A stretch of 64,000 nt of DNA from Zobellia uliginosa. GTDB lineage: Bacteria; Bacteroidota; Bacteroidia; Flavobacteriales; Flavobacteriaceae. The translations under genes and the position numbers were made by a program. The DNA is taken from NCBI RefSeq assembly GCF_018860745.1, contig NZ_JAHKPY010000003.1:186001-250000 (forward strand), written 5' to 3'. Under the pieces are notes generated by a model. The model saw nothing but the letters and a program-made list of their open reading frames with translations. It did no database searches and was not told the DNA's origin. This document shows, one piece after another, positions 26,880 to 35,139 of this stretch; the first letter of the stretch is position 1; each line of letters starts with the position of its first letter.

Positions 26880-28676
26880 CTAATCAAAAGTATATGCATT
26901 ATCAGCGGCAACTTTAGCCGCTATTTCCGTGCGTAGTGCTACTACATTAGGATTGTTCGTGTATTTGGTAAAACGTTTTAAACCCATTAACATCATACGT
27001 TGCTCGTCTCCCTCGGCAAAAGAGATAATAGCCTCTTTTCCTTTTTGGATGATGGTCTCCGTAGCATTGTATAAATACAATTTAGACATTGCAATCTGAG
27101 TTTTCTGAGAATCTTCACCAGAACGTTTGGCATTTTTCTCCGTTCTCAAAATAGTACTTTCCGCCATGTATACTTCAATAAGGATATCAGAAGCGGCAAG
27201 CATCAATTGCTGATGTTTTTCTAGTTCAGGACCATATTTCTGAACGGCGCTTCCAGCAACCATTAAGAACACTTTTTTTAATCTCTTGATCAAATCTTTT
27301 TCTTCTGCAAAAAGCTCTGAAAAGTCAGGCGTATCAAAAGAGGGAATTCCCATTAATTCTTCTCCAACGGCGGTTGCAGGACCCAAAAGGTCTACGTGTC
27401 CTTTCATTGCCTTTTTGACCAACATACCTACTGCCAGCATTCGGTTGATTTCATTGGTGCCTTCATATATTCTGGCAATACGAGCATCTCTCCATGCTTT
27501 CTCCATAGGAGCATCAGCACTAAAGCCCATTCCTCCAAATATCTGAACACCTTCATCTGTCGTGTTCTGAACATGCTCAGAAACAGCAACCTTTAAAATT
27601 GAACATTCTATGGCGTATTCTTCAACACCTTTAAGTTCCGCCTCTTGGTGTGTATTACCTTCCGCTTCGCGAATAGCAATACGGTCTTCGATATTTTTGG
27701 CAGCACGGTAACTCGCAGATTCTCCAGCATATGCATTAGTGGCCATATTAGCGATTTTCGCTTTAATAGCACCAAAATTTATAATAGGAGTCTTAAACTG
27801 AATACGCTCATTGGCATAAACCACCGCTTCTTTAATTACCCTTCTTTGTGCATCTAAACAAGCCGCCGCCAATTTTATACGGCCCACGTTTAAAGCGTTC
27901 ATGGCAATTTTAAATCCGTTACCACGCTCAGAAAGCATGTTTTCAACAGGAACCTTTGTATCGCTAAAAAATACTTGACGGGTAGAGGAGGAGTGTATAC
28001 CTAATTTCTTCTCTTCATCGCCAAATGAAATCCCATTGTCTGATTTGTTTTCAACAATAAAACCAGTGATGTTTTTATCATCTTCAATTCTTGCGAAAAC
28101 AATAAACATGCTACAGAATCCAGCATTTGAAATCCACATTTTTTGACCTGTAATGCTATAGTGTTTTCCATCTTCGGAAAGTACCGCTTTAGTCTTACCG
28201 GAATTTGCATCCGAACCTGCTCCTGGCTCCGTTAGGCAATAGGCACCAAACCACTCACCAGAAGCTAGTTTAGGTACATATTTTTGCTTTTGTTCTTCAG
28301 TTCCGTACAATGTAATTGGCATGGTACCAATACCGGTGTGCGCACCAAATGCGGTACTGAAAGAACCGGTAGCTCCTGAAATATAATCACAAACTAGCAT
28401 AGTAGAAACAAAGCCCATGCCCATTCCACCATAAGCCTCAGGAACGGCAACTCCTAAAAGTCCAAGTTCCCCCGCCTTGCGCATACACTCTTCTGTATAA
28501 GCGTAATCTTTCTTTTCAAAACGCTCCCAGTGTGCCCAAAGTTCGCGATCAACGAATTCTTTAGTACTGTCGCGCATCATCTTTTGCTCTTCACTTAAAT
28601 CTTCTAAAGTGAAGATGTCTTCGCAATTGGTCTCTTTTACCAAAAACTGACCACCACGTAGAATTTCTTTGCTCAT
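26880..28676 (-). CDS. Acyl-CoA dehydrogenase (VLCAD-like length)
   Basis: The 598-residue flavoenzyme carries out the first step of beta-oxidation (acyl-CoA to trans-2-enoyl-CoA). The FAD/substrate signature GAYCLTEPGAGSDA is near residue 145, and the family C-terminal block QIFGGMGFSADAPMEKAWRD with YEGTNEINRM carries the usual catalytic Glu. About 180 residues follow the standard 400-residue fold, as in very-long-chain type enzymes, which suggests medium-to-long substrates. It is the last gene of the fad cluster, 32 bp after the thiolase. Confidence 0.93.
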   Translation of the reverse strand: MSKEILRGGQFLVKETNCEDIFTLEDLSEEQKMMRDSTKEFVDRELWAHWERFEKKDYAYTEECMRKAGELGLLGVAVPEAYGGMGMGFVSTMLVCDYISGATGSFSTAFGAHTGIGTMPITLYGTEEQKQKYVPKLASGEWFGAYCLTEPGAGSDANSGKTKAVLSEDGKHYSITGQKMWISNAGFCSMFIVFARIEDDKNITGFIVENKSDNGISFGDEEKKLGIHSSSTRQVFFSDTKVPVENMLSERGNGFKIAMNALNVGRIKLAAACLDAQRRVIKEAVVYANERIQFKTPIINFGAIKAKIANMATNAYAGESASYRAAKNIEDRIAIREAEGNTHQEAELKGVEEYAIECSILKVAVSEHVQNTTDEGVQIFGGMGFSADAPMEKAWRDARIARIYEGTNEINRMLAVGMLVKKAMKGHVDLLGPATAVGEELMGIPSFDTPDFSELFAEEKDLIKRLKKVFLMVAGSAVQKYGPELEKHQQLMLAASDILIEVYMAESTILRTEKNAKRSGEDSQKTQIAMSKLYLYNATETIIQKGKEAIISFAEGDEQRMMLMGLKRFTKYTNNPNVVALRTEIAAKVAADNAYTFD

Positions 28677-28708
28677 AGTTTAATACTTAATGTTAGTTGT
28701 TGTCTTGT

Positions 28709-29899
28709 TTAGTTTAAAAATTCAAATATACCTGCAGCACCTTGCCCTGTACCAACGCACATAGTAACCATGCCATATTTTCCCTGCATGTCTCGTTTGC
28801 GCATTTCATCAAACAACTGAACCGATAGTTTTGCTCCAGTACATCCCAGTGGGTGACCAAGAGCAATAGCTCCGCCATTTACGTTTACAATTTCCTTATT
28901 AAGGCTAAGTTCCCGGATTACCGCAAGCGATTGAGAAGCGAAAGCTTCGTTCAGCTCAATTAATTCAATATTGTTTTGTTTTAGTCCTGCTTGTTTTAGT
29001 GCTTTTGGAATAGCGGCAACAGGCCCGATACCCATAATTCTAGGAGGAACACCTGCTGCGGCATAATTTACCAAACGAGCAATAGGCTCTATGTTCAGTT
29101 CTTTTACCAAATCTTCGCTCATGATTAAAACAAAAGCGGCACCGTCACTCATCTGAGAAGAATTACCTGCGGTAACACTACCTCCTGCCGCGAAAACAGG
29201 ACGAAGTTTGTTCAGTACTTCAACAGAAGTTCCTTTTCTAGGCCCTTCATCTTTAGTTACCGTATATTTTCTTTCTGCTTTTTTTCCATTAGCATCCAAA
29301 TATGTTTCATCTACTTCAATAGGTGCAATTTGGCTTTGAAAACGGTCTTCAGACTGAGCCTTCAATGCTTTCATATGAGAATCGTAAGCAAATTTATCTT
29401 GATCTTCTCTGGAAATTTTGTACTCATTGGCAACGGCTTCTGCCGTATTTCCCATTCCCCAGTAGTAATCTTCATGTCCTGAATTTACTAAATCATAATT
29501 CAGTTCAGGCTTGTTTCCGGTCATAGGTACGGCACTCATACTTTCGGCACCACCAGCAATGATGCAATCGGCCATACCGGCTTGTACCTTTGCGGTTGCC
29601 ATACCAATAGTTTCCAATCCTGAAGCACAAAAACGATTTACGGTCACTCCGGGTACATCAATAATATCTAGTCCCATCAATGAAATTAAACGTGCCATGT
29701 TCATGCCTTGTGCCCCTTCCGGCATGGCATTTCCAACAATAACATCGTCAATTCGCTTCTTGTCAAAATTTGGCAATTCCTTCATCATATATTCGATGGT
29801 TTCGGCTGCCAACTCATCCGTTCTTTTGAAGCGAAATACTCCTTTTGGAGCTTTTCCAACGGCGGTTCTATATCCTTTTACTATATAAGCTGTTTTCAT
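28709..29899 (-). CDS. Acetyl-CoA acyltransferase (thiolase)
   Basis: This 396-residue enzyme carries out the last step of beta-oxidation (3-ketoacyl-CoA plus CoA to acyl-CoA and acetyl-CoA). The nucleophile Cys lies in VNRFCASGLETIG, the His in ELNEAFASQS and GHPLGCTGAK, and the second Cys in MCVGTGQGAAG. It lies between the multifunctional FadB-like gene (99-bp gap with an inverted repeat) and the acyl-CoA dehydrogenase, so it shares their transcript. Confidence 0.95.
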   Translation of the reverse strand: MKTAYIVKGYRTAVGKAPKGVFRFKRTDELAAETIEYMMKELPNFDKKRIDDVIVGNAMPEGAQGMNMARLISLMGLDIIDVPGVTVNRFCASGLETIGMATAKVQAGMADCIIAGGAESMSAVPMTGNKPELNYDLVNSGHEDYYWGMGNTAEAVANEYKISREDQDKFAYDSHMKALKAQSEDRFQSQIAPIEVDETYLDANGKKAERKYTVTKDEGPRKGTSVEVLNKLRPVFAAGGSVTAGNSSQMSDGAAFVLIMSEDLVKELNIEPIARLVNYAAAGVPPRIMGIGPVAAIPKALKQAGLKQNNIELIELNEAFASQSLAVIRELSLNKEIVNVNGGAIALGHPLGCTGAKLSVQLFDEMRKRDMQGKYGMVTMCVGTGQGAAGIFEFLN

Positions 29900-29906
29900 T
29901 TTTTAT

Positions 29907-29989
29907 GCTTTTAGCTATTAGCTTTTGGCTATTAGCATTTAATTATTGTTTTAGAGTAGACCATTAGCTAGTAGCTAAAAGCCAGTAGC
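29907..29989. repeat. Imperfect inverted repeat between fadB-like and thiolase genes
   Basis: One arm (29907-29936) holds two 14-bp units of the form GCTAATAGCYAAAA when read on the minus strand. The other (29961-29989) contains AGCTAGTAGCTAAAAGC, pairing with the first arm at 16 of 17 positions. The transcript could form a long hairpin in the middle of the operon, perhaps affecting stability or relative expression. Confidence 0.65.
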
Positions 29990-29998
29990 TTCGTAATT

Positions 29999-32404
29999 TT
30001 AATTACGCAATGGTTTCCCTGTCTTCAACATATGCTGAATACGTTCTAAAGTCTTTTTCTCGGTACATAAGGAAAGAAAAGCTTCTCGTTCAATATCCAA
30101 AAGATACTGTTCGGACACTCGTGTTGGTTCTGAAAGATCGCCACCAGCCATTACGTAGGCTAATTTATTGGCAATTTTTTTGTCATGCTCGCTTATGTAA
30201 TGACTTGCTTCCATAGAATCAGTTCCTACCAAGAACATTCCTAGGGCTTGTTTACCGAGAACTTTAACATCTTTTCTCCTAACAGGTTGCGTATAACCTG
30301 ATTCCGCCATTAATTTTGCATGTGCTTTTGCGGTTGCAATTTGGCGGTCTTTGTTCACCACCACGATATCTTTTCCTTTTTGAAGTAAGCCTAAATCAAA
30401 GGCTTCGTAAGCAGAGGTAGATACTTTTGCCATACCTATAGTCAAGAAATATTCTTGCAATACGTTCAGTTCAACATCTCCTTTAGAGAAGGTATCTTGT
30501 GCACGTAATGCCATTTCCTTAGAACCACCGCCACCTGGAATCACGCCGACTCCAAATTCTACTAATCCCATATAGGTTTCAGCAGCGGCAACAACCTTAT
30601 CTGCATGTAAGGATATTTCACAACCACCACCCAAAGCCATTCCATGAGGCGCTGAAATTGTTGGAATTGAAGAATAACGCATACGCATCATTGAGTCTTG
30701 GAACATTTTAATGGCCATGTTAAGCTCATCATACTCCTGCTCAACGGCCATCATGAATATCATACCAATGTTGGCTCCAACAGAGAAGTTGGCTGCTTGG
30801 TTACCAACCACCAAACCTTGAAAATCTTTTTCAGCTATATCAATAGCTTTATTAAGGCCGGCAAGAACATCACCACCAATAGTGTTCATTTTTGATTGGA
30901 ATTCAACATTTAAAATGCCATCTCCCAAATCTTCAACTACAACGCCACTATTTTTAAACACTTCTTTGGTCTTTCTAATGTTATCTAGAATGATAAAAGA
31001 ATCTTGACCAGGTATTTTTTCTGCTGATTTTTTAGGAATATCATAGAAATAAGTAGCCCCGTCTTTAACGGAGTAGAAGGTGTCATTTCCGGAGGCTTTC
31101 ATGTCAGTTACCCAAGAGGCGGCTTCTAAACCTTCTGCTTTGATGAGTTCTAATCCTTTATCTAAACCTACAGCATCCCATATTTGAAAAGGACCGTGTT
31201 CCCAGCCAAAACCAGCTTTCATGGCATCATCGATTTTATAAAGCTCATCGGTTATTTCAGGAATTCTATGTGATACGTAAGCGAATAACTGACCGAAGCT
31301 CTTTCTGTAGAAATCTCCAGCTTTATCTTTTCCGCCCACTAAAACGGCAAACCTATCAACCACATTATCTATGGTTTTGGTAAGTTCTAATGTCGCAAAC
31401 TTGGCACTTTTCTTTGAACGATAGTCCATTGTGTCCAAATCCAAGGTTAAGATTTCCGTTTTACCGCTTTTGTCTTTTGATTTTTTATAGAACCCTTGAC
31501 CGGTCTTACTTCCCAACCATTTATTTTCCATCATGGTGTTGATGAAACCCGGTAATTTAAAAAGTTCTAATCGCTCATCGTCTTTACAATTTTCATAAAT
31601 ACCGTTGGCAACATGAACCAGAGTGTCCAGACCAACCACATCAACGGTTCTAAATGTGGCGGATTTAGGTCTGCCAATAACAGGTCCTGTAAGTTTGTCC
31701 ACTTCTTCAACCGTCATTCCTAAATCTTTTACGGTATGAAAGAGGCTTTGAATACTGAAAATACCAATACGGTTACCTATAAATGCAGGTGTATCTTTTG
31801 CTACAACCGAGGTCTTCCCTAAGAACTGCTCTCCGTATCCATTTAAAAAACCAAGTACTTCTTCTGAAGTTTTCGGACCAGGAATGATTTCGAATAATTT
31901 TAAGTAACGTGCCGGATTAAAGAAATGCGTTCCACAGAAATGTTTTTGGAAGTCATCACTTCTTCCTTCTGACATAAATTTAATTGGAATACCAGAAGTA
32001 TTGGAAGTAATCAACGTACCAGGAGTACGGTGTTTTTCGATATTTTCGAAAACCATTTTTTTGATATCGAGACGTTCAACCACAACTTCAATAATCCAGT
32101 CTACCTTACTCACTTTTGCAATATCATCTTCAAGATTTCCTGTTGAGATACGCGAAGCGAATTTTTGATGATAGATAGGTGAAGGTTTAGATTTTAAGGC
32201 CGTCGTCAATGAATCGTTTACCAACCTATTGCGTACTGCCTTATCTTCTAAGGTTAATCCTTTTGCTTTTTCTTTATCGTTCAATTCTCTTGGAACGATA
32301 TCGAGCAACAACACTTCTACTCCGATATTAGCGAAATGGCATGCAATGCCGCTACCCATAATTCCGGATCCTATAACTGCTACTTTTTTAATATGTTTGT
32401 TCAC
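29999..32404 (-). CDS. 3-hydroxyacyl-CoA dehydrogenase / enoyl-CoA hydratase fusion
   Basis: The 801-residue multifunctional beta-oxidation enzyme has its dehydrogenase first. The Rossmann motif VIGSGIMGSGIA is at residues about 10-21, CGTHFFNPARYLKLFEIIP carries the catalytic His, and the HADH C-terminal domains run to about 450. The crotonase domain is at the C-terminus (about 470-700), with PHGMALGGGCEIS forming the oxyanion hole and MGLVEFGVGVIPGGGG. The order is the reverse of E. coli FadB. It hydrates enoyl-CoA and oxidises the product with NAD. It starts 26 bp after the marR gene. Confidence 0.93.
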   Translation of the reverse strand: MNKHIKKVAVIGSGIMGSGIACHFANIGVEVLLLDIVPRELNDKEKAKGLTLEDKAVRNRLVNDSLTTALKSKPSPIYHQKFASRISTGNLEDDIAKVSKVDWIIEVVVERLDIKKMVFENIEKHRTPGTLITSNTSGIPIKFMSEGRSDDFQKHFCGTHFFNPARYLKLFEIIPGPKTSEEVLGFLNGYGEQFLGKTSVVAKDTPAFIGNRIGIFSIQSLFHTVKDLGMTVEEVDKLTGPVIGRPKSATFRTVDVVGLDTLVHVANGIYENCKDDERLELFKLPGFINTMMENKWLGSKTGQGFYKKSKDKSGKTEILTLDLDTMDYRSKKSAKFATLELTKTIDNVVDRFAVLVGGKDKAGDFYRKSFGQLFAYVSHRIPEITDELYKIDDAMKAGFGWEHGPFQIWDAVGLDKGLELIKAEGLEAASWVTDMKASGNDTFYSVKDGATYFYDIPKKSAEKIPGQDSFIILDNIRKTKEVFKNSGVVVEDLGDGILNVEFQSKMNTIGGDVLAGLNKAIDIAEKDFQGLVVGNQAANFSVGANIGMIFMMAVEQEYDELNMAIKMFQDSMMRMRYSSIPTISAPHGMALGGGCEISLHADKVVAAAETYMGLVEFGVGVIPGGGGSKEMALRAQDTFSKGDVELNVLQEYFLTIGMAKVSTSAYEAFDLGLLQKGKDIVVVNKDRQIATAKAHAKLMAESGYTQPVRRKDVKVLGKQALGMFLVGTDSMEASHYISEHDKKIANKLAYVMAGGDLSEPTRVSEQYLLDIEREAFLSLCTEKKTLERIQHMLKTGKPLRN

Positions 32405-32430
32405 GATGTAGTTATTGGGTTTTAATTAAT

Positions 32431-32907
32431 CTATTTAGAATCAAGATTGTCTTGATTATTTTCAAGATTGTCGTTAGTGTAAATATTCTTTTCTGTAATA
32501 AGCTCGTTTATGGTCTCCATAACCTCAAAAAAGCTATTTATTTTATCTTCTGAAATGTTCTTTTTAACCGATTCGTCAAACCGCAAGACTACATTTTTTG
32601 AATCGTTTCTTTTCTCTAATCCAAATTCCGTCAGATAAATTAGAACACCGCGCCCATCATTAGGGTTTGGCTTACGTTCAATAAGACCTTGTTGTTCCAT
32701 CCTTTTTAGAATACGTGATAAGCTAGTAGCTTCCATTCCCATTTTTGGCCCTAGAGCTGTAGAGGGCGTACCAGTTTTAGGATCTACACTTAACAAGGTA
32801 AAACCCACGGCCATGGTAGAATCAAATTTTTTAGCTTCTTCGTTGTACATACGAGCTACCGCTTGCCATGTGGCTCGCAAAGCATAATCTATTGTAATAT
32901 CTTTCAT
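32431..32907 (-). CDS. MarR family transcriptional regulator of the fad cluster
   Basis: The 158-residue winged-helix protein has the family DNA-binding region LGPKMGMEATSLSRILKRME and the wing GLIERKPNPNDGRGVLIYLT. It is 26 bp upstream of the beta-oxidation genes and probably in their operon. A perfect 32-bp palindrome begins 34 bp upstream of its start and abuts the -7 box, so autorepression plus control of fad genes is likely. The natural ligand may be an acyl-CoA, as for other fatty-acid MarR-type repressors (inference). Confidence 0.9.
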   Translation of the reverse strand: MKDITIDYALRATWQAVARMYNEEAKKFDSTMAVGFTLLSVDPKTGTPSTALGPKMGMEATSLSRILKRMEQQGLIERKPNPNDGRGVLIYLTEFGLEKRNDSKNVVLRFDESVKKNISEDKINSFFEVMETINELITEKNIYTNDNLENNQDNLDSK

Positions 32908-32930
32908 ACATAAGTTGGGTTGACGGAATC

Positions 32931-32938
32931 CAAATATA
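32931..32938 (-). promoter_or_regulatory. -7 promoter box of the marR-fad operon
   Basis: The minus strand reads TATATTTG, an exact TAnnTTTG. No TTG lies 19-20 bp upstream; that space is filled by the palindrome. This fits a repressible or weak promoter. Confidence 0.65.
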
Positions 32939-32940
32939 CA

Positions 32941-32972
32941 AAAAATATATTATGCATGCATAATATATTTTT
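32941..32972. promoter_or_regulatory. Perfect 32-bp palindrome, probable MarR operator
   Basis: The left half AAAAATATATTATGCA is followed at once by its exact reverse complement, giving the centre TTATGCATGCATAA. It is continuous, without loop, and directly upstream of the -7 box, so a bound dimer would block RNA polymerase. It occurs only here; nothing similar is seen before the acyl-CoA ligase gene. Confidence 0.75.
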
Positions 32973-33092
32973 GAATTTTTAAACCAGAAAACCAACTTAG
33001 ACAAGAATAAATTACCTTATTCGTAAGGGGTGAGAGCTTTTTTTATGAAAAGATTATTTTTATGTTAAAATGTAATTAACAAACCCTTGGTG

Positions 33093-34868
33093 TTATGAAC
33101 GCTCATAAATGTCGTTATAGAGTGCCATATATTTTTCCTTAATTATCTTTCTGCGAAGTTTAAGAGTAGGGGTAAGGTGTCCGTCATTTATATTCCAGAC
33201 ATCTGGGGTTAAACGAAACTGTTTTACTTTTTCCCATTTAGCAAATTTTTCATTGGCTTCATCAACTTCTTGTTGATAACGTGCTAAAACCTGTTCGTTA
33301 TGAATGATGTCCGAATTTGCTCCAACGGTTATGTTATGCATCCTTGCCCATTCATGTAAAAAGTCAAAATCTGGCTGTATCAGAGCCGCAGGCATTTTTT
33401 CGCCTTCGCCTACAACCATAATCTGTTCTATGAAACGAGATTGCTTAAATCTGTTTTCTAAAAGTTGGGGCGCTACATACTTGCCGCCTGAGGTTTTGAA
33501 CATTTCTTTTTTACGATCGGTAATCCTCAAGAAACCATCGCTATCCAATTCTCCAATATCTCCTGTGTGGAAGTATCCATCTATAATTACTTCTTCAGTT
33601 TTTTTCGGGTCCTTATAGTAGCCCAACATTACTTGCGGACCTTTTATACAAATTTCCCCATCTGCTGCAATTTTAACTTCTGTTCTGTTTATGGGTTTAC
33701 CAACCGTACCAATACGGAAACCTTCGTTACGCATATCATTTACGGAAATTACAGGTGATGTCTCGGATAGTCCGTAACCTTCCATAAGTCCAAATTCTGC
33801 GGCATTGAAAATACGGGCCAGTCTGTGCTGCAAAGCTGCACTTCCTGAGGCAATAATCCCAAGGTTGCCACCAAGACCCTCTTTCCATTTACTAAATATG
33901 AGTTTTCTGGCTATGGCCAATTGTTGGTCGTACCACCAGCCGTTTTTTCCATACGGTTCATATCTAAGACCTACATTAACGGCCCAGAAGAACAACATCT
34001 TTTTGATACCTGTAAGGTCAGAACCTTTGGCAATTATCTTATCGTAAACTTTTTCTAAAAGCCTAGGTACGGCAGTCATTACATGAGGCTGTATTTCTTT
34101 TAGATTTTCGCTTATGAGATCAAGAGACTCCGCATAGTAGATAGAAACACCTCTATACTGGTAGAGATATATTAACATGCGCTCATATACATGGCACAAA
34201 GGTAAAAAGCTTAATGCTTTGGCTTTTCCATCTTTTATAGGGAAACGATCGGAACTTTCAATAGCGTTACTTACTAAGTTGTCATGAGAAAGCATAACAC
34301 CCTTTGGTCTTCCTGTAGTTCCTGAAGTATATATTAAGGTAGCCAAGTCATTAGGCTTAACTGAATCCTTTAATTTCTCAACTTCATCTTGGTTTGATGT
34401 ATCCGCACCAATCTCCAGTACTTTTTCCCAACTATCACAGTCACTAATTTTGTCAAAAGAATAAACCTGTTCTAGACTTCCTACTTGGTCCTTAATACGG
34501 TGTACTTTTTGAAATACTTCTCCACAAGAAACAAAACAATATTTTGCTTCGGAATGGTTAAGTACATAGGCGTAATCTTCCTCGGATATCGTTGGATAAA
34601 CAGGAACGTTTTGCGCACCGATTTGAAGAATACCAATATCCATGATATTCCATTCGGTACGATTGGTCATGGAAATTACAGCTATTTTGTCGTTGGGTTT
34701 TACACCCATTCGTAATAAAGCACGGCTAATTGTATTTGCCTTGTCTATATATTCTTTGGTCGACAAAGAAATCCACTTTCCATCTTTCTTTGAGATAAGT
34801 GATTTTTCTAAATTGAATTTCTCTAACTGATAGTAGGGAAAGTCAAAAAGTCGGGTAATCTTTTGCAT
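33093..34868 (-). CDS. Long-chain acyl-CoA ligase (AMP-forming)
   Basis: The protein has 591 residues of the ANL superfamily. The P-loop-like motif is TLIYTSGTTGRPKGVMLSH, followed by the A5-type EGYGLSETSP and the hinge GYFHTGDIGELDSDGFLRITDRKK in sequence. The length and the AMP-binding core resemble long-chain (FACL) enzymes that activate fatty acids for beta-oxidation. It lies upstream of marR on the same strand. The 185-bp gap contains the marR promoter, so it probably has its own transcript, with possible readthrough into the fad genes. Confidence 0.92.
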   Translation of the reverse strand: MQKITRLFDFPYYQLEKFNLEKSLISKKDGKWISLSTKEYIDKANTISRALLRMGVKPNDKIAVISMTNRTEWNIMDIGILQIGAQNVPVYPTISEEDYAYVLNHSEAKYCFVSCGEVFQKVHRIKDQVGSLEQVYSFDKISDCDSWEKVLEIGADTSNQDEVEKLKDSVKPNDLATLIYTSGTTGRPKGVMLSHDNLVSNAIESSDRFPIKDGKAKALSFLPLCHVYERMLIYLYQYRGVSIYYAESLDLISENLKEIQPHVMTAVPRLLEKVYDKIIAKGSDLTGIKKMLFFWAVNVGLRYEPYGKNGWWYDQQLAIARKLIFSKWKEGLGGNLGIIASGSAALQHRLARIFNAAEFGLMEGYGLSETSPVISVNDMRNEGFRIGTVGKPINRTEVKIAADGEICIKGPQVMLGYYKDPKKTEEVIIDGYFHTGDIGELDSDGFLRITDRKKEMFKTSGGKYVAPQLLENRFKQSRFIEQIMVVGEGEKMPAALIQPDFDFLHEWARMHNITVGANSDIIHNEQVLARYQQEVDEANEKFAKWEKVKQFRLTPDVWNINDGHLTPTLKLRRKIIKEKYMALYNDIYERS

Positions 34869-35139
34869 ATTTTGTATCTAAATGGTCCTTGCAAATTACG
34901 AAAGAACACGGAAGTTTAAAATGACTTTCACAAAATTAGTATCAATTTTATGAGAAATCACTATTGCACTTACTAAGAACGTGCCTCTTGACAATTAATT
35001 TTGTAGGGCAGCAATAAAAAGAAAATGAAATAGTTATATATTTTTACATGGTATTAAAGTAAGAAAAATCCTATTCACTAAAAATTATTCTTACTTATCC
35101 TAAATTTTACTTGCAATCTATGCCTTAAAACTACTTATC

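Noticed and set aside
33010-33040. Stem CCTTA-TTCG-TAAGG after the acyl-CoA ligase gene as terminator
   Set aside because: Only a 5-bp stem and no T run in the direction of the gene.
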